A DNA stretch of 6,871 bases from Burkholderiales bacterium (GTDB lineage Bacteria > Pseudomonadota > Gammaproteobacteria > Burkholderiales > Burkholderiaceae_C): contig CANHBY010000066.1 in the NCBI GenBank assembly GCA_947458895.1, positions 1-6,871 on the forward strand, in the 5' to 3' direction. Shown in pieces: positions 1 through 6,871 of the stretch. How positions within the stretch are numbered: the stretch's first letter is position 1; each line of letters opens with the position of its first letter. The notes beneath the pieces are model-generated. The model saw only the letters and a list, made by a program, of their open reading frames with translations, was not told the DNA's origin and did not search any database. The translations under genes were made by a program, and so were the position numbers.

Positions 1-62
1 AAACGACACTAGAGGGCTGACTTTCGGTAGCATTCCCTGACCCTCCACCCCGCTTTATTCTG

Positions 63-434
63 ATGATCCACTCCCCCGAGCCCATCGTTCACGGTATCCC
101 AAATTGCGACAGCGTCAAGCGAGCCCGGCAGTGGTTGGCTGAGCACGATGTGGGGTATCGTTTCCATGATTTCAAAAAGCTTGGCGTGTCGCTCGACGCC
201 CTTGCTGCATGGGCTGCAGCGGTGGGCTGGGACCGGCTCATCAACCGCCAAGGAAGCACCTGGCGAAAGCTTTCCGAGGCTGAGAAAACAGGGCTGGCCG
301 CGCCCACACCAGCCGCCTTGGCTTTCGTTCAAGCACACGCGAGTCTGATCAAGCGACCACTGATACAGTGGGCTGGTGGCGAGCTGACGGTAGGTATGGA
401 CAAGTTAGTGTTGGCGCGCTTGTCGGGCCGTTGA
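63..434 (+). CDS. yffB: ArsC/Spx-family protein of the YffB type
   Basis: A 123-residue thioredoxin-fold protein of the ArsC/Spx/YffB family. What is seen: an N-terminal strand followed by G-I-P-N-C-D at residues 11-16, with the single family cysteine at C15; the G-S-T-W-R-K-L motif at 64-70; and I-K-R-P-L at 96-100. These are the signatures of the YffB branch, and the length matches its usual 115-125 residues. Family members are often annotated as arsenate reductase, but YffB-type proteins are better viewed as glutathione-dependent thiol oxidoreductases of uncertain physiological substrate, so arsenate reduction should not be assumed. The cytoplasm is the expected location. The ATG at 63 is the first in-frame ATG and gives a normal N-terminus, but no good Shine-Dalgarno precedes it. 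The following lipoprotein gene starts 34 nt downstream on the same strand, so co-transcription is likely. Family call is firm; exact function is not. Confidence 0.88.
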   Translation: MIHSPEPIVHGIPNCDSVKRARQWLAEHDVGYRFHDFKKLGVSLDALAAWAAAVGWDRLINRQGSTWRKLSEAEKTGLAAPTPAALAFVQAHASLIKRPLIQWAGGELTVGMDKLVLARLSGR

Positions 435-454
435 TGTGGCCAAAGCTTTTGACC

Positions 455-461
455 GAGGGAG
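455..461 (+). promoter_or_regulatory. ribosome binding site deciding the lipoprotein start
   Basis: GAGGGAG lies 7 nt before the GTG at 469. No comparable purine run precedes the alternative in-frame GTG at 436, which sits 2 nt after the stop of the upstream gene. This places the translation start at 469 and leaves a canonical lipoprotein signal peptide. Confidence 0.6.
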
Positions 462-468
462 ATCAAGC

Positions 469-1020
469 GTGTCGAACCTGGAACGCATGAGGCAGATATC
501 AGCCGGTTTGATGCTGGCTGTTTTGTGCTGGACGCTGTCGGCTTGTGAACCTCTCCCAGACCCTGCGAGCACGGAAAGCCTCGCACCCCGGGCGCTCACC
601 GCGGCCGACTTGGTCGACCGGCTACAGTGGGAGGATGCGCTGGCTGCCTATCCGCACCCCGATGCATGGGAGCCGGAGGTCTTGACTCAGGCTCAGTTAG
701 CGGCTGAGAAAATTCGGCAGGCTGACGGTGTTGCGGCCTTGGAATCTGATCTCACCGGCTTGGATGACACCCAAGTCAAGTTGGTTTCCTCCACCATTCA
801 GGATCTGCCCTGCCTGGTTTTCAGCTTTGAGAAAGCTAAGTTGCAAATTGCGATGCCTTCACCCTTGAAGCCTGGCAGCCCCGTATATTTTTCGGATGCC
901 ATATCGCCGAAGTTCAAACCCATCACCGACAAAAATGAGCGTGAATGGCGGGTAGCAAAAGCCATCATTCAGCGCATGGCCAGCGAGATGTTTCAGGGCA
1001 TGAACCGCTCAGATTTCTGA
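469..1020 (+). CDS. small predicted lipoprotein of unknown function
   Basis: I do not recognise the family. From the GTG at 469 the product is 183 residues. It starts with a short charged segment (S-N-L-E-R-M-R), then a hydrophobic stretch (about residues 9-24) ending in the lipobox L-S-A-C with the lipidated cysteine at C26. This is a type II signal peptide. The residue after the Cys is Glu, not Asp, which under the enterobacterial Lol rule would favour the outer membrane (inference). The mature part is Pro-rich at first, then mixed alpha/beta in character, with one further Cys (L-P-C-L) and a basic C-terminal helix. The start at 469 is preferred because GAGGGAG at 455-461 lies 7 nt upstream. 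An in-frame GTG at 436 would add 11 residues but has no ribosome binding site and would bury the signal peptide; an ATG at 487 is also possible. The 3' end overlaps miaA by 28 bp on the opposite strand. Confidence 0.75.
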   Translation: MSNLERMRQISAGLMLAVLCWTLSACEPLPDPASTESLAPRALTAADLVDRLQWEDALAAYPHPDAWEPEVLTQAQLAAEKIRQADGVAALESDLTGLDDTQVKLVSSTIQDLPCLVFSFEKAKLQIAMPSPLKPGSPVYFSDAISPKFKPITDKNEREWRVAKAIIQRMASEMFQGMNRSDF

Positions 1021-1955
1021 GCCCAGGCCACCGCCTGTTCCAGGGCTAGAGGCTCATCGCACGACACCACCTGCCGCTTGGGCATTCCACGCAACCAGGT
1101 GAGCTGGCGCTTGGCGAGCTGCCGCGTGGCGGCGATGCAGCGCTCGGCCAAGTCATCGAGTTGACCTGTTTGCAGAGCCTCCCAGGTCTGCCGGTAGCCT
1201 ACACATCGCATCGACGGCAGTTCAGCATGCAGATCGCCGCGTTGCATCAGGCCTCGCACTTCGTCGATCAGGCCTTCATCCAGCATTTGATCCAGCCGCT
1301 GCGCGATGCGCGCATGGAGCCAGGCGCGGTTGCTCGGCTCGAGCGACAGCAAAGGCGGCGTGGGGGTGTTGGCCTTCTGACTGTGGAAGGATGAAATCGG
1401 TTGTCCGCTGGTGCGGTAGACCTCCAGCGCGCGCTGAATGCGCTGCGCATCATTCGGCGCCAGCCGCTGGGCCGTCACGGGGTCTACCACCTGGAGTTCA
1501 CGGTACAAGCTGATCAGGCCCTCGCGCTCCGCTTGCAAGGCCAACTCTGCACGCATGGCAGGGTCTGCCGAGGGCATGGCATCGATCCCTTCGAAGAGGG
1601 CTTTGAAATACAGCATGGTGCCCCCCACCAACAAGGGCAATCGGCCGCGGGCGGTGATTTCCTGCATCAGGCGCCGGGTGTCTTGCACGAAGGTGGCGGC
1701 CGAATAGGCTTGCGTGGGGTCGATGATGTCAATCAGGTGATGAGGCACTTCGGCGCGCTCGGCAAGCGTGGGCTTGGCCGTGCCAATGTCCATGCTGCGG
1801 TACACCAGCGCCGAGTCCACGCTGATGATCTCGACTTCGCGCCGACCCGACAGCGCACGCACCATGGCCAACGCAGCGGCTGTTTTGCCCGATGCCGTGG
1901 GGCCGGCCAGGCAAAGGCAGGGCAGCAGTGCGGGCGTGTCGTTCGATGGGCGCAT
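993..1955 (-). CDS. miaA: tRNA dimethylallyltransferase MiaA
   Basis: This enzyme transfers the dimethylallyl group of DMAPP to N6 of adenosine 37, next to the anticodon, in tRNAs that read codons starting with U. That is the first step towards ms2i6A, and it acts in the cytoplasm. Seen in the 320-residue product: the P-loop G-P-T-A-S-G-K-T at 18-25; the [16 protein letters not shown] block at 47-62; P-H-H-L-I-D-I after it; [12 protein letters not shown]; the R-C-V-G-Y-R-Q-T-W motif; and the C-terminal [14 protein letters not shown]. The length is typical. The ATG at 1955 is the only start that keeps a normal spacing to the P-loop, although no clear Shine-Dalgarno precedes it. In many proteobacteria miaA follows mutL; here it stands alone, divergent from the MFS-PlsC gene, and its last 28 bp overlap the end of the lipoprotein gene on the other strand. 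Confidence 0.97.
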   Translation of the reverse strand: MRPSNDTPALLPCLCLAGPTASGKTAAALAMVRALSGRREVEIISVDSALVYRSMDIGTAKPTLAERAEVPHHLIDIIDPTQAYSAATFVQDTRRLMQEITARGRLPLLVGGTMLYFKALFEGIDAMPSADPAMRAELALQAEREGLISLYRELQVVDPVTAQRLAPNDAQRIQRALEVYRTSGQPISSFHSQKANTPTPPLLSLEPSNRAWLHARIAQRLDQMLDEGLIDEVRGLMQRGDLHAELPSMRCVGYRQTWEALQTGQLDDLAERCIAATRQLAKRQLTWLRGMPKRQVVSCDEPLALEQAVAWAQKSERFMP

Positions 1956-2048
1956 GGGTTGAAGCGGGGGTGCCAGACTGCTCTCGGTGTTAACGCAGAC
2001 CTATGCAACTAGACACCAGAGCTTGGCGGGATAGTTTGATGGCTTGAG

Positions 2049-2079
2049 GATACCTTGGGTCTCAAAATTTGATACCTTG
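2049..2079 (+). repeat. two GATACCTTG direct repeats, 22-bp period
   Basis: Identical 9-mers at 2049-2057 and 2071-2079 have starts 22 bp apart, so they would lie on the same face of the helix. They sit midway between two divergent genes, a usual place for a repeated activator or repressor half-site. No known consensus was recognised, and a chance repeat is possible. Confidence 0.4.
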
Positions 2080-2152
2080 CGCCGCGCGGCACATTCCTCA
2101 CCGTCATCGCTATGCTGGCGGCTAGTTCGAGTCTGCCCCCCCCACCGCCCCT

Positions 2153-2158
2153 AAAGGA
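2153..2158 (+). promoter_or_regulatory. ribosome binding site of the MFS-PlsC gene
   Basis: AAAGGA lies 9 nt upstream of the ATG at 2168. An out-of-frame ATG at 2163 overlaps the region; it is too close to the Shine-Dalgarno and is followed by a frame that does not encode the protein, so 2168 is the start. Confidence 0.6.
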
Positions 2159-2167
2159 CCTCATGTC

Positions 2168-4054
2168 ATGAGCCACCCGAACCAGTTTGCACTCCTTGGC
2201 CAGCGGCGCTTCGCCCCATTTTTCTGGACGCAGTTCCTGGGCGCCGGCAACGACAACTTGTTCAAGTTCGCCGTCATCATGCTGGTCACCTACCAGTTGC
2301 GCCTCGAGTGGTTGCCAGCCGGTATGGCGGCATCGGTGATCGGGGCGGTGTTCATCGTGCCTTTCCTGCTGTTGTCGGCCACCAGTGGGCAGTTGGCTGA
2401 CAAGTTTGACAAGACTCACCTGATTCGCTTCGTCAAATGGCTCGAGCTGGCGATCATGGCCTTGGCCGCCTGGGGATTCGCGCAGCAGAGCGTGCCGGTG
2501 CTGCTGGTTTGTGTGTTTTTGATGGGGGTTCATTCGGCGCTGTTCGGGCCGGTGAAGTTTGCTTATCTGCCACAGCATCTCAATGAGCGTGAACTCACGG
2601 GTGGCAACGGCATGGTGGAGATGGGCACCTTTGTGTCGATCTTGCTGGGCCAGGTGGTGGGCGGCCTGTTGGTGGCCGTGCCTGAGGTGGGGAGCTTCTA
2701 TGTGTCCGTGGTCTGCCTGGCGGTGGCGGCGCTGGGTTGTGTGACTGCGCATTGGGTTCCCCCCACGCCTGCCACCGACCCCCAGTTGCGCATCAACTGG
2801 AACCCGATCTCCGAGACCTGGCGAAACCTGCGTTTAGCCCACGAGAACCTGGTGGTCTTTCGATCCTTGCTGGGCATCTCCTGGATGTGGTTCTTTGGAG
2901 CGGCCTTTGTGTCGTTGTTCCCTGCCTTTGCCAAAGATGTGTTGCATGGCGATGAGCGTGTGGCCTCGTTGCTGCTGGTCTTGTTTTCGGTGGGGGTGGG
3001 GGTGGGATCTTTGCTGTGCGAGGTGCTGGGCCGGCGGCATGTAGAGATCGGGCTCGTGCCTTTGGGCGCCATCGGCATGAGCATTTTCTCGATCGACCTT
3101 TACTTTGCTTCAAGCGCCTTGCCAGCGGCATCCAGCTTAGGTTTGGCCGAGTTTATTCACCAGTCAGCACATTGGCGCTTGATGGCTGACCTGGCCCTGC
3201 TGGCGCTGTTTGCAGGCTTATTCAGTGTGCCGATGTATGCCCTGATTCAAATGCGCTCCAAGCCCAGCCACCGGGCGCGCATCATCGCGGCCAACAATAT
3301 TTTGAATGCGCTGTTCATGATTGCCAGCGCCTTGCTGGTGAGCGCGCTGTTGGCTGCCGGCCTGAGCATTCCTCAGATCATTCTGGTGGTGGGCATTTTG
3401 AATGCGGTGGTGGCGACCTATATTTTTTCGCTGGTGCCCGAGTATTTGCTGCGCTTCTTGGCGTTGGTTGTCACGCGCTGCATCTACCGCTTCAGGGTGC
3501 TCAATGAGGAATTCATTCCCCAGCAAGGCCCAGCGATTCTGGTCTGTAACCATGTGAGCTTTATCGACCCGGTGGTGATGGCGGCGGCCAGCCCACGGCC
3601 CATTCGCTTCATCATGGATCACCGGATTTTTGCCACGCCCGTGCTGGGCTGGTTCTTTCGCCTCGCCAAGGCCATTCCGATTGCGTCTTCGCGCGAAAAT
3701 CCTGAAATCTATGAGAGTGCCTTCGCCACGGCCAGGCAAGTGCTGGCCGAGGGTGATCTGCTGTGCATCTTTCCCGAAGGCGGCATCACCCGAGATGGCA
3801 AGTTGGCCGAGTTCAAGGGCGGCATCATGAAGATCTTGCAGACCCACCCGGTGCCGGTGGTGCCGGTGGCGTTGCAAAACCTGTGGGGTTCTTTTTTCTC
3901 TCGCATCGACGGTGCGGCCATGAGCAAGCCCTTTCGCCGAGGCTTTTTCAATCGCGTGAACCTTGTCGTGGCTCCGCCCTTGGCGCCGCAAGAGGTGACC
4001 CCCTCGGCGCTTCAGGCCGCGGTACAGGACCTGCTTGATGGAGCACCTGCCGGC

Positions 4055-4060
<6 letters not shown>
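2168..4060 (+). CDS. fused MFS lysophospholipid transporter and PlsC acyltransferase
   Basis: A 630-residue two-domain protein. Residues about 10-430 form a major facilitator domain of the LplT type: G-N-D-N-L-F-K-F-A near 27-35, a motif-A variant S-G-Q-L-A-D-K-F-D-K at 73-82, S-A-L-F-G-P-V-K-F at 123-131, and about a dozen hydrophobic segments. Residues about 440-625 form a PlsC/AGPAT acyltransferase domain: the H-x4-D catalytic pair in N-H-V-S-F-I-D (H462, D467), F-P-E-G-G-I-T-R from F535, and V-P-V-A-L-Q ending at Q570. In E. coli, LplT flips lysophosphatidylethanolamine inward and the separate Aas protein re-acylates it. The fusion implies the same recycling in one polypeptide at the inner membrane (inference). 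The acyl-ACP synthetase domain that forms the C-terminal part of Aas is absent; the protein ends soon after the PlsC fold. AAAGGA at 2153-2158, 9 nt before the ATG, supports the start. It converges on tgt. Confidence 0.92.
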
Positions 4061-5260
<1,200 letters not shown>

Positions 5261-5292
5261 CTAGTGCAGTGTTTTGCTCCTGATGGAACAAA

Positions 5293-5395
5293 TAAAACCG
5301 CGCCTTTTGGGTCAGGGCAAGGCGCAAACCACAGCGATACCGGGGGGTATCGCGAGGATTTGCAACGCGGCCATGATCCAAAAGGCGCGGTTTTA
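5293..5395. terminator. possible bidirectional intrinsic terminator inside the palindrome
   Basis: The 18-bp perfect stem has a GC-rich part (CCGCGCC/GGCGCGG), with TTTTAT following GGCGCGG in either direction of transcription. On the minus strand this could end the eptA-like transcript before tgt. The large loop (about 67 nt, partly folded by the 5334-5353 hairpin) and the fact that the T run still pairs with the opposite A run make this unlike a compact intrinsic terminator. Confidence 0.35.
5334..5353. repeat. central perfect hairpin, 8-bp stem
   Basis: GCGATACC at 5334-5341 and GGTATCGC at 5346-5353 are exact reverse complements around a GGGG loop (CCCC on the minus strand). The hairpin sits at the symmetry centre of the 165-bp palindrome. 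A third copy of GGTATCGC lies just outside the element at 5247-5254. Confidence 0.75.
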
Positions 5396-6871
5396 TGTTC
5401 CAGATGGAGTGAAACACTGCGCTAGGATGTCCAGACCTGGGTTGGCCACTTGGGTGGTGACGCTGGACAAATGCAGCATCGTGTGGAACAAGTTGTCGTG
5501 TGACCAGGCTTTGTGGGCTTGGCCGCGAACACACTCGATCGACCAACCCCGCGCTTGCTGCATGGACTTGGACAACCACAAAGCCATTGGCACATGGGTC
5601 TGCTCTGTCGGGGCGATGCTGTACGGCATGCCGTGGAGGTAGAGCCTCTTTTCACCCAATGATTCGCCGTGGTCTGACAGGTAGAGCAGTGCCGTGGGCC
5701 GTGATTGCGATTGCAGCCAAGCGACTGTTTCGCCCAGAAAATGATCGGTGTATCTCAGTGAGTTGTTGTAGGCATTGACGATGTCTTGCGTCTCGCACTG
5801 CTGAAGCGCATGGCTGGTGCACTCGGGTTGAAAATGCTTGTGCGCTGCTGGCGAGCGCTTGTAGTAAGCTGGGCCGTGGCTGCCCATTTGGTGCATCACC
5901 ACCACCGTTGCGCGGGCAGTGCGCTGCGGGTCCAGAGCGGCCAGCTGCTCGGGTAATTTTTTGAGCATAATTTCATCGAAGCACTCGCCCTCTTCGCACA
6001 GTGCAGGCACCTGGAGAGCACTGACCTCGAGATGCGGCACACGGTCACAAACACCCTTGCAGCCGGACTGGTTGTCTAGCCACACGACCGCCAGACCCGC
6101 CCGGCTCATCACGTCCAGAAGGTTCTCAAAACGGCCTCCCTGTGATTTGAATTCGGCGCGCCCCAGATGAGAGAACATGCAGGGCACGGAGGTCTGGGTG
6201 TTGGTGCCACAGGATGTGACGTCGGTGAAGTAAACCAGGTCTCCTTGGTCTTGCAATGCCTTGAGCCTTGGCGTGGTCTCGCGGGTATAACCGCCGATGC
6301 TGAAATTGGCGGCACGGGCCGTCTCGCCCACCACCAGCACGATCAGGGGTGAGTTCTCTGGGCTCGCGGTTGGCCCAGCGAAGCGGGCGTCTTCGCCAAC
6401 GGGGCGCAGGGGTTCATTGGCTTGGGCTGCCTTCCCCACCGAAATGTTTGCCACAGCGTAAATGGTGTTGAAGGGGTTGATCAGGTAGCGCAGCGATTTG
6501 TGGTTGCGCATGAGCGAGGCCAAGTCCTCAAATGAAACCCACAGCATGAGCACGGCGACCAGCAGACCCAGCATGCCACAGCCCAGTTGCTGCCCGATCA
6601 ACTTGCCGGCACTGACTTGCCGAACCGGTTGCCACCACCACCACGCACCCGGAAGCACCACACCCAGGCCGAGCATCAGCACCATCGACCAAGACAATAA
6701 ATCTCTGACTTCACGCGCGTCAGTGTGCAAGGCATTGGACATCATGGAGGGGTCGATCACCACGCCATAGGTGTGCATGAAGTAGCTGCTGAAGCCACTG
6801 ATCAACAGCAGCAAAAAACCCGCCGGCTTGAGCCAGCGCGGCCAAACCATCAAAGACAAGGTCATCACGGT
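5393..6871 (-). CDS. eptA: lipid A phosphoethanolamine transferase, EptA/MCR family (5' end outside window)
   Basis: The family transfers phosphoethanolamine from phosphatidylethanolamine to lipid A (or related envelope glycans) on the periplasmic face of the inner membrane, lowering negative charge and often giving polymyxin tolerance. The frame is open to the window edge; numbering from the GTG at 6868 gives 491 residues, about 50-60 short of the usual length, so the first membrane segments and start lie outside. Seen: hydrophobic segments near 12-30, 58-76 and 97-113; then the sulfatase-like domain with metal ligand E182 (V-V-G-E-T-A-R-A), nucleophile T222 (S-C-G-T-N-T), H331 (G-S-H-G-P), D399 and H400 (S-D-H-G-E-S-L-G-E) and H412 (L-H-G-M-P-Y). 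Spacings match MCR-1 E246, T285, H395, D465, H466 and H478. Cysteines C220/C230 and C350/C358 match known disulfides. All catalytic residues are present. Residues from L482, including the tail Q-C-F-T-P-S-G-T, are encoded inside the palindromic element. Lipid A as acceptor is inferred. Confidence 0.92.
   Translation of the reverse strand, partial: TVMTLSLMVWPRWLKPAGFLLLLISGFSSYFMHTYGVVIDPSMMSNALHTDAREVRDLLSWSMVLMLGLGVVLPGAWWWWQPVRQVSAGKLIGQQLGCGMLGLLVAVLMLWVSFEDLASLMRNHKSLRYLINPFNTIYAVANISVGKAAQANEPLRPVGEDARFAGPTASPENSPLIVLVVGETARAANFSIGGYTRETTPRLKALQDQGDLVYFTDVTSCGTNTQTSVPCMFSHLGRAEFKSQGGRFENLLDVMSRAGLAVVWLDNQSGCKGVCDRVPHLEVSALQVPALCEEGECFDEIMLKKLPEQLAALDPQRTARATVVVMHQMGSHGPAYYKRSPAAHKHFQPECTSHALQQCETQDIVNAYNNSLRYTDHFLGETVAWLQSQSRPTALLYLSDHGESLGEKRLYLHGMPYSIAPTEQTHVPMALWLSKSMQQARGWSIECVRGQAHKAWSHDNLFHTMLHLSSVTTQVANPGLDILAQCFTPSGT

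Larger units (their letters stand above)
1956..2167. promoter_or_regulatory. divergent intergenic region, miaA / MFS-PlsC
   Basis: These 212 bp contain no gene and must hold the control signals for two divergent genes. Visible: a 9-bp direct repeat, GATACCTTG, at 2049-2057 and 2071-2079 (period 22 bp, about two helical turns); the perfect palindrome GCCGCGCGGC at 2081-2090; an eight-C run at 2136-2143; and the Shine-Dalgarno AAAGGA at 2153-2158 for the rightward gene. A TATGCT at 2111-2116 could be a -10 element for the rightward gene, but the matching -35 position is poor. I could not identify a convincing leftward promoter for miaA. Operator function of the repeats is inference. Confidence 0.4.
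5261..5425. repeat. 165-bp palindromic element with CTAG ends (MITE-like)
   Basis: The whole stretch is an imperfect palindrome. The left arm, 5261-5313, pairs with the right arm, 5375-5425. CTAG pairs with CTAG, GCAGTGTTT (5266-5274) with 5412-5420, CTCC (5277-5280) with GGAG (5406-5409), and TGGAACA (5284-5290) with 5396-5402. The perfect 18-bp core TAAAACCGCGCCTTTTGG (5293-5310) pairs with 5378-5395. In all, 44 of 53 left-arm bases match, with one 2-nt indel. Pairing continues weakly into the centre, which holds a perfect 8-bp hairpin. No transposase is encoded. The ends could be terminal inverted repeats; the only candidate target duplication is CTAG itself, which is palindromic and so uninformative. 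Alternatives are an inverted duplication of the eptA 3' end, or a terminator. The stop and last codons of the eptA-like gene lie in the right arm. Confidence 0.85.

Noticed and set aside
1..62. Possible 3' end of an upstream gene
   Set aside because: All three forward frames meet a stop within the first 40 bases and no recognisable C-terminal sequence can be read, so nothing can be assigned.
63..434. Arsenate reductase as the function of the first gene
   Set aside because: The N-C-D and T-W-R-K-L motifs belong to the YffB branch, and no arsenic resistance genes (arsB, arsR, arsH) are nearby.
436..468. GTG at 436 as the start of the lipoprotein gene
   Set aside because: It sits 2 nt after the preceding stop without a Shine-Dalgarno and would add a charged extension before the signal peptide; GTG at 469 has a good site.
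1401..2012. 203-codon open frame on the + strand opposite miaA
   Set aside because: It lies almost entirely antisense to the conserved miaA coding region. Its Gly/His/Arg/Gln-rich translation is typical of a GC-rich shadow frame and it lacks recognisable motifs.
2077..2116. TTGCGC ... TATGCT as a sigma-70 promoter for the MFS-PlsC gene
   Set aside because: The spacing between the boxes is 28 bp, and the position 17 bp upstream of TATGCT is a poor -35 match.
2009..2752. 247-codon open frame on the - strand opposite the MFS domain
   Set aside because: Low-complexity His/Gln/Arg-rich translation antisense to a well-supported membrane protein. It also runs through the divergent control region without a start signal.
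3218..3991. 257-codon open frame on the - strand opposite the PlsC domain
   Set aside because: Same pattern of composition bias; the opposite strand encodes a complete acyltransferase domain with catalytic motifs.
5274..5642. 122-codon + strand open frame through the palindrome
   Set aside because: Its reading derives from the inverted repeat and the antisense of the eptA-like gene. No ribosome binding site or motif supports a transposase or toxin.
6866..6868. GTG at 6868 as the true start of the EptA-like gene
   Set aside because: The frame stays open to the window edge, the product from here is about 50-60 residues short of the family, and the first membrane segments are missing, so the start is outside.

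Overview
The window looks like chromosomal DNA of a Burkholderiales betaproteobacterium, probably of the family Comamonadaceae. This rests on the high GC content, the protein-level flavour of MiaA and Tgt, and the fused MFS-PlsC protein. The genus cannot be fixed from the sequence. No prophage, CRISPR array, rRNA or tRNA gene is visible.

Layout, left to right. A YffB-type ArsC/Spx-family small protein (63-434, +) is followed after 34 nt by a small unrecognised lipoprotein (469-1020, +). The lipoprotein gene overlaps tail to tail, by 28 bp, the tRNA A37 prenyltransferase gene miaA (993-1955, -). A 212-bp divergent intergenic region holds a 9-bp direct repeat with 22-bp period, a 10-bp GC palindrome and a C8 tract. 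A two-domain lysophospholipid transporter/acyltransferase fusion (LplT-like MFS + PlsC; 2168-4060, +) then runs convergently into tgt (4085-5212, -), the queuosine transglycosylase. The 24-bp gap between them is spanned by inverted repeats that contain both stop codons. Upstream of tgt, on the same strand, lies the 3' part of an EptA/MCR-family lipid A phosphoethanolamine transferase gene (5393 to beyond 6871, -); its start lies outside the window.

The most unusual structure is a 165-bp, almost completely self-complementary element at 5261-5425, between eptA and tgt. It has CTAG at both ends, about 53-nt imperfect inverted arms (44 matched positions, including an 18-bp perfect core), and a smaller perfect hairpin at its centre. 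The last codons and the stop codon of eptA lie inside its right arm. It could be a MITE-like insertion, an inverted duplication of the eptA 3' end, or a bidirectional terminator/attenuator; the sequence alone does not decide.

Functionally the window combines tRNA anticodon-loop modification (MiaA at A37, Tgt at G34; tRNA-Tyr is a substrate of both in characterised bacteria) with envelope phospholipid metabolism (lysophospholipid recycling, and a transferase that uses phosphatidylethanolamine as donor). I see no gene cluster that clearly forms an undescribed multi-gene system. The palindromic element and the orphan lipoprotein are the parts least explained by known families.
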